Shown here piece by piece: positions 51,273 through 60,666 of a DNA stretch of 64,000 nt (positions are counted from its first letter, which is position 1; every line of letters begins with the position of its first letter). A program made the translations under genes and the position numbers. The DNA is from Palsa-295 sp963781105. GTDB taxonomy: Bacteria; Acidobacteriota; Terriglobia; Acidiferrales; UBA7541. The notes under the pieces were generated by a model, which did not search any database, was not told the origin of the DNA, and was given only the letters and a program-made list of their open reading frames with translations. The stretch lies in assembly GCA_963781105.1 (NCBI GenBank), contig CAWAED010000010.1:62001-126000 (forward strand), given 5' to 3'.

Positions 51273-52172
51273 TTACGTCACAATTTCATGCATCGTCGCG
51301 CAATACGCAATCTGCCGCTTCGGATTGTCGCGGTCGTAGAAAACCGGCACGCTCATCCCCTCGTAAAGCTTCCCCGAATAATCGAATCCCGCACCCTGGT
51401 GCGTCTGCCCCTGATAGTCGCTGAATTCATACTCCACCGACGAATTACTCTTGTCGTTCCTCCACTGCCGCACGATTTTTCCGATCGCGACCTCGCCATT
51501 CTCCAGCAAATCGCATTCCCGCACCTGCGAACGCCACATGCCCACCGGCAGTAGCAGCAGGAAAATAAAGCCCGCGGCCATGCCCCAATCCTTGCCATGA
51601 AAAGTCGCAAACGAAAGCCTGCGCGCCCATTCCCCGTAAAGATGCACTCCCAGAGCCGTCCCGAACGTCGCAACCACCAGCGCCGTTACCGTCACGCTCA
51701 ACTTCCCGCGCATCGCCATTTGTATTTCGCGTGGCCGTGAAGTTCTCAACAGCGCTTTGTCCTGCGCGCTCGGTTCGAAGCCCGTATCCGGCCCGCTGCC
51801 GGCCCTCATGCCGCCGCTCGAAAAAGCATCATCCCCAGGCGCAAGCACCGCCGCCCCACCCGCCCGCATCACCGGCGCAGGCAGCGCCTCCAGCCTGCTC
51901 ATCGCCCGCTTGGCCACGACGTAGTTCACCGAAATCCCAATGATGGGAACCGCGCAAAAGATCGCAATTTGCATCGGGTTTCGCAGCCGCAAGAAATGAA
52001 TCATGAAAAAAAAGAACCCAAACATCATCACCGCGCCGACCGGCAACATAAAAAGGCTCGATCGCGCACTCGTGAGCGCCACATCGCGGTTCCACCCACA
52101 ATTAGGACAATTCGGAGTATTAACCGCCAGTCGAGTCGCACCGTGGCAACGGGGGCAGGGACCTGTAAGCAT
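51273..52172 (-). CDS. Zinc-ribbon membrane protein (paralogue 2)
   Basis: This 299-residue protein has an N-terminal zinc ribbon (CPRCHGATRLAVNTPNCPNCGWN), helix pairs near 35-55 and 67-84, a linker with a Gly/Ser-rich segment, another pair near 160-205, and a tail with LENGEVAIGKIVRQWR and VPVFYDRDNPKRQIAYC. The last block resembles the DUF3592-type tail found in membrane proteins. I start it at the ATG at 52170-52172, close to the divergent ATPase gene. Role unknown; together with paralogue 1 it forms a small duplicated locus. Confidence 0.68.
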   Translation of the reverse strand: MLTGPCPRCHGATRLAVNTPNCPNCGWNRDVALTSARSSLFMLPVGAVMMFGFFFFMIHFLRLRNPMQIAIFCAVPIIGISVNYVVAKRAMSRLEALPAPVMRAGGAAVLAPGDDAFSSGGMRAGSGPDTGFEPSAQDKALLRTSRPREIQMAMRGKLSVTVTALVVATFGTALGVHLYGEWARRLSFATFHGKDWGMAAGFIFLLLLPVGMWRSQVRECDLLENGEVAIGKIVRQWRNDKSNSSVEYEFSDYQGQTHQGAGFDYSGKLYEGMSVPVFYDRDNPKRQIAYCATMHEIVT

Positions 52173-52228
52173 GTAAAATGGTAGCGTATTTTTTCGCCGC
52201 GTGATCCCCCTGCGGCTATCATGCTTCC

Positions 52229-53218
52229 ATGTCAACAAGCCTCGATGTGCGCGGCCTCACCGTCGAGCTTCCCACGCCCTCCGGCTGGGTGCGCCCCGTG
52301 AACGACGTCTCTTTCACGCTCGCGCGCGGCGAAACTCTCGGCATCGTCGGCGAATCCGGCTCCGGCAAGACGATGTTGTCATTAGCGCTGATGGGCCTCG
52401 AACCGCACGGCGGACGGCGTCAAGGCGAAGCGTGGCTACATCCGCGCAACGCCAGCGCGAACGGCGACAGCCCGCGCGAAAATCTCCTCGCCCTCTCCCC
52501 CGAAAAAATGCGCGAAGTCCGGGGTCGCGAAATCGCCATGATTTTTCAAGAGCCGATGACCGCGCTCAATCCCGTCCTGCGCATCGGCGCGCAAATCGAG
52601 GAAGCCATCCGCGTACACGAGCCGCGCGTCGCCGCCCACGAAATTCGCAGCCGCGCTCTCGCTGCTATCGAACGCGCCGCGCTCTCCGACCCCGCGCGCC
52701 GCGCGCGCCAATATCCGCACCAGCTTTCCGGTGGCCTGCGCCAGCGAGTGATGATCGCCATGGCCCTCGCAGCCGCTCCGGGGGTCCTCATCGCCGATGA
52801 GCCTACCACCGCGCTCGACGTGACCGTTCAAAAGCAAATCCTCGAGCTCCTCGCAAAATTGCGCCGCGACCTCCAGCTTTCCATGCTCTTCATCACGCAC
52901 GATCTCGGAGTCGTCGCGCAAGTTGCCGATCGCGTCGCGGTCATGTACGCCGGACGCATCGTCGAAGAGGGCCCGGTCTCTGAAGTCCTCCACGCGCCGG
53001 CACACCCTTACACGCAAGCGCTTCTGCGCGCCGCACCCCGCCTCGCGCGCGAAAAATTAGTCCCGATTCCCGGCACCGTTCCGGCGCTCGATGCGCTTCC
53101 TCCCGGCTGCGCTTTCGCCCCACGCTGCCCGCACCACGTACCGCAGTGCGACGCAGCCGTGCCGGAATTGCGCGCGGTAAACACAAATCATCACGCGAGG
53201 TGTATTCTCGTCCCATGA
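52229..53218 (+). CDS. Dipeptide/oligopeptide ABC transporter ATPase (DppD/OppD type)
   Basis: This 329-residue ATPase has Walker A GESGSGKT at residues 41-48, the signature LSGGLRQRVMIAMAL, Walker B LIADEPTTALDV and a C-terminal oligopeptide-transporter extension with the Cys-rich GCAFAPRCPHHVPQC motif that can hold a cluster or zinc. It is the OppD/DppD partner of the OppF/DppF ATPase at 54066. No permease or substrate-binding protein is nearby, so either those genes are elsewhere or the pair has another job. The methyltransferase gene overlaps its stop (ATGA). Confidence 0.9.
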   Translation: MSTSLDVRGLTVELPTPSGWVRPVNDVSFTLARGETLGIVGESGSGKTMLSLALMGLEPHGGRRQGEAWLHPRNASANGDSPRENLLALSPEKMREVRGREIAMIFQEPMTALNPVLRIGAQIEEAIRVHEPRVAAHEIRSRALAAIERAALSDPARRARQYPHQLSGGLRQRVMIAMALAAAPGVLIADEPTTALDVTVQKQILELLAKLRRDLQLSMLFITHDLGVVAQVADRVAVMYAGRIVEEGPVSEVLHAPAHPYTQALLRAAPRLAREKLVPIPGTVPALDALPPGCAFAPRCPHHVPQCDAAVPELRAVNTNHHARCILVP

Positions 53219-54063
53219 ACTCGGTCCACAATCCCGCTCAGCCTGAAAAAATAAGCGACCAGCAACTGAAAGCACGCGTTCGCGACCGCTTCACGCAAAC
53301 CGCCGAAGTTTTCGGCGATTACGCCGTCACCGAACGCGTCGCCGAAGCCGAATTGCTCGCGCGCCTTGTCAATGCCGGTCCCGAAGACCTCGCCGTAGAC
53401 CTCGCCTCCGGCCCCGGCACGCTCGCTCTGCGCTTCGCAAAACACGTCCGTTGGATTTGCGCGCTCGATTTCACTCCCGCGATTCTCGCCCGCGCGCGCC
53501 ACAAAGCCGCCGCGGAAGGCTTGCTCGAAAAATTCGCGTTCGCCCTCGGCGACGCGCAAGCGTTGCCCTTCGCCGACGCCTCTCTCGATCTCGCCGTCAC
53601 CAGCTACAGCCTCCACCATATTTCCGATCCCGCCCGCGTCATCCGCGAAATGGCGCGCGTCGTAAAACGCGGTGGCCGCGTCGGCGTGATTGATATCGCC
53701 GCACCCGAAGACCCCAAAATTCGCGAACTGAATCACCGGATCGAATATATTCGCGATCATTCCCACTCGCGCTCGCTCACCCAGCCGGAATTCGCGGAGA
53801 TGTTCACCGCCGCGGGCCTGCGCATCACCGCAACCGAATATCGCGAACATCCGCGCGTCTTTGCTCACTGGATGCAGGTCGCGGGCTGGAAACCCAGCGA
53901 TCCCGAATTCATCGAAGCCCGCCGCTTGATGGTTGATTCCATCGCGGACGACGGCGCGAATTTTCACCCGCGCTTCCAGCCCGCGGACGTCACGCTACCC
54001 GGCGCGGAGCCCGACCTTTACATGGTCAACACTTCCATCAACATCGCTGCCGAGAAATTGTAG
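53215..54063 (+). CDS. SAM-dependent methyltransferase, class I
   Basis: This 282-residue protein has the class I motif I VDLASGPGTLALRFAKHV around Asp62, motif II CALDFTP, GDAQALPFADASLDLAVTSYSLHHISDPARVIREMARVVKRGG, typical of the UbiE/MenG-like group. The C-terminal third is additional and may bind the acceptor. It is inserted between the two ABC ATPases and overlaps the first by four bases. The acceptor molecule is unknown; its place between transporter genes hints at a methylated cargo, but that is inference. Confidence 0.88.
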   Translation: MNSVHNPAQPEKISDQQLKARVRDRFTQTAEVFGDYAVTERVAEAELLARLVNAGPEDLAVDLASGPGTLALRFAKHVRWICALDFTPAILARARHKAAAEGLLEKFAFALGDAQALPFADASLDLAVTSYSLHHISDPARVIREMARVVKRGGRVGVIDIAAPEDPKIRELNHRIEYIRDHSHSRSLTQPEFAEMFTAAGLRITATEYREHPRVFAHWMQVAGWKPSDPEFIEARRLMVDSIADDGANFHPRFQPADVTLPGAEPDLYMVNTSINIAAEKL

Positions 54064-54065
54064 GT

Positions 54066-54869
54066 ATGCCCGCGGAAGTCTTACTCAAAGCGCGCAATCT
54101 ACGAAAATCCTACGCGCTCGCCGCCGGCCTGTTCACGCAATCGACTGGCCGGCGTGCTCTTGCCGTGGACGGCGTCAGCTTCTCCCTCGCCCGCGGTGAA
54201 AGTCTCGGCATCGTCGGAGAATCCGGCTGCGGCAAGACGACTCTCGCCCGCATGCTGCTCCGCTTGATCGAGCCGGACTCCGGCGAAATTATCTTTCGCG
54301 GCAAGAATTGGCTCAGCGCGAGCGGAGGGGAATTGCGCCAGCTGCGCCGCGGCATGCAAATGGTTTTCCAGGATCCGATCGCGTCGCTCAACCCGCGCAT
54401 GCGCGTCGGCACAATCGTCAGCGAGCCGCTCGCCATCCACGATCCGCAACTCGCGCGCAACGAGCGCCGCAACCGCGCCGTCGAAATCCTCGCCGCCGTC
54501 GGCCTCGGCCCTGAAGCTCTCACGCGCTACCCCCACGAATTTTCCGGCGGCCAGCGCCAACGCATCGGCATAGCCCGCGCGCTGATCCTGCGCCCGGATC
54601 TCTTGATCGCCGATGAGCCAGTCTCCGCGCTCGACGTGTCAGTAGGCGCCCAAATCCTCGAGCTGCTGGCTCGCCTTCAACGCGAATTCTCGCTCACGCT
54701 AATTCTGATCTCGCACAGCCTCCCGGTAGTAGCCCAACTAGCGACTACGGTAGCCGTAATGCAAGCCGGCCAAATCGTAGAGCAAGGCCAAGCGGCCCAA
54801 GTCCTCCAAACCCCGAAGCACCAATACACCCAAGCCCTGCTAGCCGCCGTCCCCGAAATCCCCGAATAA
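54066..54869 (+). CDS. Dipeptide/oligopeptide ABC transporter ATPase (DppF/OppF type)
   Basis: This 267-residue ATPase has Walker A GESGCGKTT at 51-59, the signature FSGGQRQRIGIARAL, Walker B LLIADEPVSALDV, and the C-terminal QYTQALLAAVPE of the DppF group. Two bases separate it from the methyltransferase gene. It is the natural heterodimer partner of the ATPase at 52229. The usual C-terminal Cys-rich extension of such proteins is absent. Confidence 0.9.
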   Translation: MPAEVLLKARNLRKSYALAAGLFTQSTGRRALAVDGVSFSLARGESLGIVGESGCGKTTLARMLLRLIEPDSGEIIFRGKNWLSASGGELRQLRRGMQMVFQDPIASLNPRMRVGTIVSEPLAIHDPQLARNERRNRAVEILAAVGLGPEALTRYPHEFSGGQRQRIGIARALILRPDLLIADEPVSALDVSVGAQILELLARLQREFSLTLILISHSLPVVAQLATTVAVMQAGQIVEQGQAAQVLQTPKHQYTQALLAAVPEIPE

Positions 54870-54917
54870 GAAAGCTAAGTAGCACACTACGAGCCGCAAA
54901 TGGTTCGCCAACCAATA

Positions 54918-55101
54918 GGGAGTGCGGCTGCGTGCCGCCGCTTTCTCTCACGCGAGGCGCGCCTCGCGTCCAAAGTCAAAAGCACCACAAACGATCCGCC
55001 ATCCGCCTTGTCTGGGACTGCGCCGCCTTGCCGCCGCCTTGGTTCAAGGCGAGGCTTGCCTCGCCTAAAACGTCACCAGCATCGCGAACGATCCGTGAAC
55101 C
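54918..55101. repeat. Two diverged copies of a 96-bp palindromic unit
   Basis: Units starting at 54918 and 55014 align along their length: each begins GGGA(G/C)TGCG(G/C), has a palindrome in the middle (ACGCGAGGCGCGCCTCGCGT at 54950-54969, and arms AGGCGAGGC/GCCTCGCCT at 55047-55066) and ends ACGATCCG. The two central palindromes differ, although both arms change together in each copy. There is no coding frame through the pair. Confidence 0.65.
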
Positions 55102-55142
55102 CATGCAGCTGCAGGATATCTGCTCGCCCCTCGAATAAATCC

Positions 55143-55151
55143 TGATAGAAT
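55143..55151 (+). promoter_or_regulatory. Extended -10 before the YIP1 gene
   Basis: TGATAGAAT (55143-55151) is an extended -10 element about 85 bases before the ATG at 55236. A comparable TGATACACT lies eight bases before the tgt start (55981-55988 region). Confidence 0.4.
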
Positions 55152-55235
55152 CGCCCCGGCTGAAACTTTCAAAGAAGCGATCCGTACCAGCAAAGAGACA
55201 CCGCATCACCCATCGCCGCGAAGAGGAGAAACCCA

Positions 55236-55982
55236 ATGGCCGACGCCGCAACTCCCACGCCAGCCCCCGCCACCTCCGACAATTCCTTCAGCCGCATCTT
55301 CGGCGTTCTGTTCAGCCCCAAGCCCACCTTCGAGTCCATCGTCCGCCGCCCCACCTGGATCGTCCCAGTCGTCCTCGGCTGTATTTTTTTCATCGTGATA
55401 GTTGCAATCTTCACCCAACGTGGCGGATGGCGCAGCTTTTTTGAAAAGCAAGACGCCAACAGTTCCCGCATGCAAAGCATGTCCCGGGAAGAACGTGACC
55501 GCACCATGGACGCGCAGGTCAAATTCGCGCCCACGTTTGGTTACGTCGAAGGTGTGATTATTCCTCCCATCGCTGCGGTAATTGTCGCCGCAGTTCTCAT
55601 GCTAGTCTTCAACCTCAGTGGCGCAACGAGAGTTGATTTCAAGACCTCACTGGGAATCGTTTCCTACGCCTGGGTGCCCTGGCTCGTCCACGCAATCCTC
55701 AGCATTTTGATCTTGTTTCTGAAAGATGCGTCCACGGTGGACTTACAAAACATCGTCGCGTCCAATCCCGCAGCGTTTCTCTCCGACGACGCGGCTAAAT
55801 GGCTCGTCTCGCTCCTCGGCTCGCTTGACATCTTCGCCATCTGGACCTTGGCGCTTCTAGCCATCGGCTACAGCGCCACTAACCCCAAGAAACTTTCGTT
55901 CGGCAAAGCTTTCGTCCTCGTGATCATCCCGTGGATTTTTTTCATCGCCATCAAGGTCGGGCTCACCGCCGCGTTCTCCTGA
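55236..55982 (+). CDS. YIP1-family membrane protein
   Basis: This 248-residue protein has a short soluble N-terminus (SRIFGVLFSPKPTFESIVRRPTW, a typical YIP1 opening) and five hydrophobic segments (about 46-64, 105-128, 142-165, 195-215 and 228-246). YIP1 proteins act in vesicle transport in eukaryotes; bacterial ones are unknown in function. The ATG follows GAGGAGA. It precedes tgt by 13 bases. Confidence 0.86.
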   Translation: MADAATPTPAPATSDNSFSRIFGVLFSPKPTFESIVRRPTWIVPVVLGCIFFIVIVAIFTQRGGWRSFFEKQDANSSRMQSMSREERDRTMDAQVKFAPTFGYVEGVIIPPIAAVIVAAVLMLVFNLSGATRVDFKTSLGIVSYAWVPWLVHAILSILILFLKDASTVDLQNIVASNPAAFLSDDAAKWLVSLLGSLDIFAIWTLALLAIGYSATNPKKLSFGKAFVLVIIPWIFFIAIKVGLTAAFS

Positions 55983-55995
55983 TACACTCGTTCGA

Positions 55996-57126
55996 ATGGA
56001 GTCGCACCACGCGGGATTCAAGTTCGAAGTCCTAGCCACCGATCCCACCGGTGCGCGCTTAGGCCGCCTCACCACGCCGCACGGCGTCATTGACACTCCG
56101 GCGTTCATGCCCGTCGGCACCGCCGCCACCGTAAAAGGCCAAACGCAGCACGACCTCGAGGACCTCGGCGTGCAAATCCTGCTCTCGAACACCTACCATC
56201 TCTTTCTGCGTCCCGGCCATGAACTCATCCGCCAGCTGGGCGGCTTGCACAAATTCATGTCCTGGCCGCGCGCCATCCTCACCGATTCCGGCGGCTTCCA
56301 GGTTTTCAGCCTCAGTGAATTGCGCAAAGTTACGGACGAAGGCGTCGCCTTCCGCTCGCATCTCGACGGCTCCGAACATTTTCTTTCGCCCGAAAAAGCG
56401 CTGGGAATCGAAATTGCTCTCGGCGCGGACATCATCATGGTCCTTGATGAATGCATCGAAGCTCCTTCCAAGGAATCACGCGCCCGCGAAGCCGCCGCGC
56501 GCACTCTCGATTGGGCCCGCCGCTCGCGCGATTATTTCGCGCAGCACGGTGATCCCGCGCGCCAGGCGCTTTTCGGCATCGTGCAAGGCGGCACGCATGC
56601 CGCACTCCGCCGCGAAAATGCCGACGCTCTCGTCGCGCTCGATTTTCCCGGCTACGCCATCGGCGGCCTAGCCGTCGGCGAGCCGCACTTGACCACCTGT
56701 GAAATGACGCACGCCGCCGCTTCGCGCCTTCCCGCCGATCGGCCGCGCTATCTCATGGGCGTCGGCAAACCCGAACAAATTCCCGATTACGTCGCGCTCG
56801 GAATAGACATGATGGATTGCGTCCTTCCCACCCGCAGCGCCCGACACGGATGTCTCTACACCTCGCAGGGCCGCCTGCTCATAAAAAACGCGAAATACGC
56901 CAACGATCCGCGTCCCATTGACGAATCCTGCGGCTGCGCCGTCTGTCGTCGTTACTCGCGCGCGTATCTCCGCCACCTCTACGCCTCCGGAGAATTTCTC
57001 GCGACGATCCTGAACACCCACCACAACGTTTACTTTTACCTTGACATAATGCGCGAAATTCGCGAGGCTATCCGTTTTGGGAAGCTCGAAAAGTTCCGCT
57101 CTGATCTTCAGGCTCGTCTGAAATAA
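55996..57126 (+). CDS. tgt: tRNA-guanine transglycosylase
   Basis: This 376-residue enzyme swaps guanine at the wobble position of His, Asp, Asn and Tyr tRNAs for a queuosine precursor. The active-site Asp97 is in ILTDSGGFQVFSL and the nucleophile is Asp274 in MMDCVLPTR. The zinc site is Cys312, Cys314, Cys317 (CGCAVC) and His343. GGLAVGE is also present. The ATG lies only eight bases after an extended -10 element, and it is part of the conserved tgt-yajC-secD-secF group. queA is not in the window. Confidence 0.96.
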   Translation: MESHHAGFKFEVLATDPTGARLGRLTTPHGVIDTPAFMPVGTAATVKGQTQHDLEDLGVQILLSNTYHLFLRPGHELIRQLGGLHKFMSWPRAILTDSGGFQVFSLSELRKVTDEGVAFRSHLDGSEHFLSPEKALGIEIALGADIIMVLDECIEAPSKESRAREAAARTLDWARRSRDYFAQHGDPARQALFGIVQGGTHAALRRENADALVALDFPGYAIGGLAVGEPHLTTCEMTHAAASRLPADRPRYLMGVGKPEQIPDYVALGIDMMDCVLPTRSARHGCLYTSQGRLLIKNAKYANDPRPIDESCGCAVCRRYSRAYLRHLYASGEFLATILNTHHNVYFYLDIMREIREAIRFGKLEKFRSDLQARLK

Positions 57127-57281
57127 GACAACCCAAGCAGGTGTTGGGCGCGGTCGCGGGCGGAGCAGCATCTTCGGCGTACGAGCTTTCGGCCTGCCGT
57201 CCCCGGCAAGCTTGCCCGTCCTGGTGGGGTTGACCGTCGTCGTGGTTTCAGGCACGCGAAGACGATAAAGGCGCAAATATC

Positions 57282-57611
57282 GTGATCATTGGCAGTCTCA
57301 TTTTTTCGAGCGTAGCGTTCGCCCTGCAGTCGCAACCGGGCGGCATCGCGCTATTTCTCCCGCTGATTCTCATCATGGTAATCTTTTATTTTCTGATGAT
57401 ACTCCCCGCGCAGCGCCGCCAGAAAAAGGTCAACGAAATGCTCAAGGCCCTGAAAAATGGCGACAAGGTCATCACCAACGGCGGAATTTACGGCACCATC
57501 GTCGGGCTGGAAGACGACACCGTCCAATTGCGCATTGCCGACCAAGTGAAAATGAAAATATCCCGCAGCGCCATCGCCGGCCTGCAGTCCGAACCGCCGA
57601 AGGAGAATTAG
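57282..57611 (+). CDS. yajC: Preprotein translocase subunit YajC
   Basis: YajC joins SecDF in the accessory part of the Sec translocon. The 109-residue protein has one N-terminal helix (ALFLPLILIMVIFYFLMILPAQRRQKK as the classical YajC block, about residues 22-45), then the soluble domain GDKVITNGGIYGTIVGLEDDTVQLRIAD. The start is the GTG at 57282 with AAAGGCG upstream. A gap of 155 bases separates it from tgt. Confidence 0.95.
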   Translation: MIIGSLIFSSVAFALQSQPGGIALFLPLILIMVIFYFLMILPAQRRQKKVNEMLKALKNGDKVITNGGIYGTIVGLEDDTVQLRIADQVKMKISRSAIAGLQSEPPKEN

Positions 57612-57620
57612 GCCGCCCGC

Positions 57621-59243
57621 ATGAATCCTCAGCTCAGATGGAAATTCATTCTTATCTTGATCGTCATATTGATTTGCATATACGGTCTGCTTGGCCTGCC
57701 GCAATTCCCCACGTCCCTCGCGCAGGTGAAGCAAAATGTCGCGGACCGCATCAAGCTCGGCCTTGACCTGAAAGGCGGCAGCCACCTGGTTTTGGAAGTC
57801 CAAGTCGAAGAAGCCATCGGACAGCGTTGCGATCAGGCCGTGGACGAGATCACCCGCCAGGTCCACGAAAAAAATATAATCGTCGGCAATATTCGCCGCA
57901 TAGACGATACCCACATTGAAGTGGACAACGTGGACCCCTCCACTTCCAGCGCCTTTCGCGACATCATCAATAATCAATTTTCCGAGTGGGCCATCGCCCC
58001 CGCAGCGGGAGTCGCCAACGGTTACTTGCTCACCCTGAAGCCTTCCGTTGTCGCCGATGTTCGCCGCGACACCATGGACCAGGCTCTTGAAACCATCACC
58101 CGTCGCATTAATGCCCTCGGCCTCACCGAACCGACCATCGCCTTCACTGGCCGCGGCGACAATGAAATCCTCGTGCAGCTTCCCGGCGAAGGTGATCCCA
58201 CTCGCGCCAAATCCGTCATTCAAGCAGGCGGCCAGTTAACTTTGAATCGCGTCGCCGATGACCAAACCTATCCTTCCGAAGCCGCAGCGCTGGCTGCCAA
58301 GGGCGGCGTCCTTCCCCAAGGCGCCGTAATCGTTCCGGGAAAATCGGATTCGCAAACCGGTTCGGACGCCCAGCAGGTCTATTACGTTCTCGACCGCGCA
58401 CCGATAGTTAGCGGCACGGATCTGCGCGGCGCCAGTCCTGCTCCCAGCACCCAGAATCCCGGCCAGTTCGAGGTTCAATTTCATCTGTCCAGCGCCGCGG
58501 CCGCGCGTTTTGGCCCGTTCACCGAAGCCAATATCGGCCATCGCATGGCTATTGTCCTCGACCATAAGGTTTATTCAGCGCCGACCATCCAAGGCCGCAT
58601 TGACGACACCGGCGAAATCACCGGAAATTTTAGCCAGGAATCCGCGCAGGATCTCGCGCTCGTTTTGCGCGCGGGCGCTCTGCCCGCTTCCATCAAGTAT
58701 CTCGAAGAACGCACCGTCGGCCCGTCGCTGGGCGCCGACTCCATCCGCGAAGGCGTGCGCGCTTCGATCGGCAGCATCGTCGTGGTGATGATTTTTCTTG
58801 TGATCTATTATCGCCTCAGCGGTGTCAATGCAGTTGTGGCCCTTTTTCTGAACTTGGTCATCCTCATCGCTTTCATGGCTTACGCAGGCGCCGTGCTCAC
58901 GCTACCGGGTATTGCCGGCGTGATCTTAACCATCGGCATGGGCGTGGACTCCAACGTTCTGGTCTTCGAACGCATTCGCGAGGAATTGCGCAACGGCAAA
59001 GCTCCGGCCTCCGCCGTGGATGCGGGTTTCGGGCACGCGTTTCTAACGATCATCGACACGCACGTTACGACCATCGTGTCAGCTATTTTCCTGTTTCTTT
59101 TCGGTACCGGCCCCGTGCGTGGTTTCGCCGTAACTTTGGTCATCGGCTTACTGGCCAACCTGTTCACGTCCATTTACGTATCACGCGCGATTTTCGATTG
59201 GCATCTTTCGCGCATGGATCGCACGGCCGAACTAAGCATTTAG
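57621..59243 (+). CDS. secD: Protein translocase subunit SecD
   Basis: SecD, 540 residues, uses proton flow to help pull proteins across the membrane. It has an N-terminal helix (about 9-28), the family motif RIKLGLDLKGGSHLVLEV, a large periplasmic P1 region, GEITGNFSQESAQDLALVLRAGALPASIKYLEERTVGPSLG, and five C-terminal helices (from about 385). The block MGVDSNVLVFERIREELRNGKAPASAVDAGF is diagnostic. It follows yajC by nine bases. Confidence 0.96.
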   Translation: MNPQLRWKFILILIVILICIYGLLGLPQFPTSLAQVKQNVADRIKLGLDLKGGSHLVLEVQVEEAIGQRCDQAVDEITRQVHEKNIIVGNIRRIDDTHIEVDNVDPSTSSAFRDIINNQFSEWAIAPAAGVANGYLLTLKPSVVADVRRDTMDQALETITRRINALGLTEPTIAFTGRGDNEILVQLPGEGDPTRAKSVIQAGGQLTLNRVADDQTYPSEAAALAAKGGVLPQGAVIVPGKSDSQTGSDAQQVYYVLDRAPIVSGTDLRGASPAPSTQNPGQFEVQFHLSSAAAARFGPFTEANIGHRMAIVLDHKVYSAPTIQGRIDDTGEITGNFSQESAQDLALVLRAGALPASIKYLEERTVGPSLGADSIREGVRASIGSIVVVMIFLVIYYRLSGVNAVVALFLNLVILIAFMAYAGAVLTLPGIAGVILTIGMGVDSNVLVFERIREELRNGKAPASAVDAGFGHAFLTIIDTHVTTIVSAIFLFLFGTGPVRGFAVTLVIGLLANLFTSIYVSRAIFDWHLSRMDRTAELSI

Positions 59244-59431
59244 CCGCTTTTGTGGCAGAGCCACTCTTTGCTGTGCTCTTGGTTTTCGTAAGCGTGTGTA
59301 TGTAAACGGATTAGGCGCGAAAGGCTACAAGGGGCATCTCAGACGCGCCCTTTGCCCAGCAAGCTGAGAACGTTACCAGCGGGAACAAACCCGCGATATG
59401 CGGTGTCCAATAGAGGCGGATAGGTATCCGA

Positions 59432-60661
59432 ATGGAATTTTTCAAGAGCGTTAACGTTGACTGGATGGGGAAGGCGAAATACTTCGTCACGCTATCCCTC
59501 ATCCTCTTAGCGGTCGGGTGGGCCTCCATTCTCAAGCACGGTGGCCTGGACTACGGCATCGACTTCCGCGGCGGCACTTTGGTTTATGTTCGCTTCGCTG
59601 GTCCGGCTCCGGTCAATGAGATCCGCAAAGGCCTGGCGTCCGCCGGCCTCGCCGATAGCTCCATTCAGTCCATCAGCGACACCGTGCTGAATACCGGTTC
59701 GCAGAACGACGTTGTCATCGGCCTCGCGCGCAAGGGCCAGGACGAATCCTCGCTCGATTCCAACAAGCAGGCCATCCTTGACGTGCTGCACAAAACTTTC
59801 GGCACCGCGGACACCGCCGGCAAATCTGATTTCAACTCGGCCACCGCAGAAGCTATCGCCGCGTACCTCACGCAAAAAGATCCGCTCGTGCTCGGCGCCA
59901 ACGCCGGTGACCGCTACAATCAGTTGGCGCAGCGCCTCCTCGATGCGCGCGACCGAGACCACGGCGGCATCCTCACTAATTTCGATGATCTGAAAAATGT
60001 CGATGGCGTCACTCCCGCGGTGATCTCTTCTCTTAAAAACGGTTTCGCCCTCGGCCAGTTCACCATCCGCAACGTCGAAATTGTCGGCCCCACCGTCGGC
60101 GCGCAATTGCGCCGCCAGGCAATCCTTGCCACTCTCTATGCTTTGGCGGGCATGCTGGTATATATTGCCTTCAGATTTGAGTGGGTGTACGGAGCCGCCG
60201 CCGTTATCGCTGTTTTCCACGACGTGCTCATTACGCTGGGCTTTTTCTCGTTGTTTCATTTCGAAATATCACTCACGGTGATTGCGGCCTTGCTCACGCT
60301 CGTCGGCTATTCCATGAACGACACCATCGTCATCTTCGATCGTGTTCGTGAAGATCTGCGCATCATGCGCCGCGAATCGTTTCCAGACGTCGTGAACAAG
60401 GCCATTAACCAAACCCTATCCCGTACCATTCTTACCAGCGGGCTGACTTTCCTCACGGTTCTGGTACTCTTCCTCATGGGTGGGGAAGTCCTTCGCGCGT
60501 TCTCTTTTGCTATGGTGGTGGGAGTTGTGGTAGGTACATACTCCAGTTTCGGTATTGCGGCGCCCATCGTAGTGTTGTGGAATAAATATCGGGGTCAGGG
60601 AACTGCCGTTCGCGTCGGATCCGCAGCCGATAAGCGCGTCCCGGCAGCTGCAAGGAGGTAG
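59432..60661 (+). CDS. secF: Protein translocase subunit SecF
   Basis: SecF, 409 residues, is the partner of SecD. It has a first helix near 12-28, the motif GIDFRGGTLVYVRF, a periplasmic part longer than in E. coli (with an Ala-rich, charged stretch of about 100 residues), and five C-terminal helices with SMNDTIVIFDRVREDLRIMRRESFPDVVNKAINQTLSRTI. A gap of 188 bases separates it from secD with no gene in it; a GTGGC-AGA-GCCAC hairpin (59251-59264) is the only structure seen there. The ATG at 59432 is preceded by GAGGCGG. Confidence 0.94.
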   Translation: MEFFKSVNVDWMGKAKYFVTLSLILLAVGWASILKHGGLDYGIDFRGGTLVYVRFAGPAPVNEIRKGLASAGLADSSIQSISDTVLNTGSQNDVVIGLARKGQDESSLDSNKQAILDVLHKTFGTADTAGKSDFNSATAEAIAAYLTQKDPLVLGANAGDRYNQLAQRLLDARDRDHGGILTNFDDLKNVDGVTPAVISSLKNGFALGQFTIRNVEIVGPTVGAQLRRQAILATLYALAGMLVYIAFRFEWVYGAAAVIAVFHDVLITLGFFSLFHFEISLTVIAALLTLVGYSMNDTIVIFDRVREDLRIMRRESFPDVVNKAINQTLSRTILTSGLTFLTVLVLFLMGGEVLRAFSFAMVVGVVVGTYSSFGIAAPIVVLWNKYRGQGTAVRVGSAADKRVPAAARR

Positions 60662-60666
60662 GTGCC

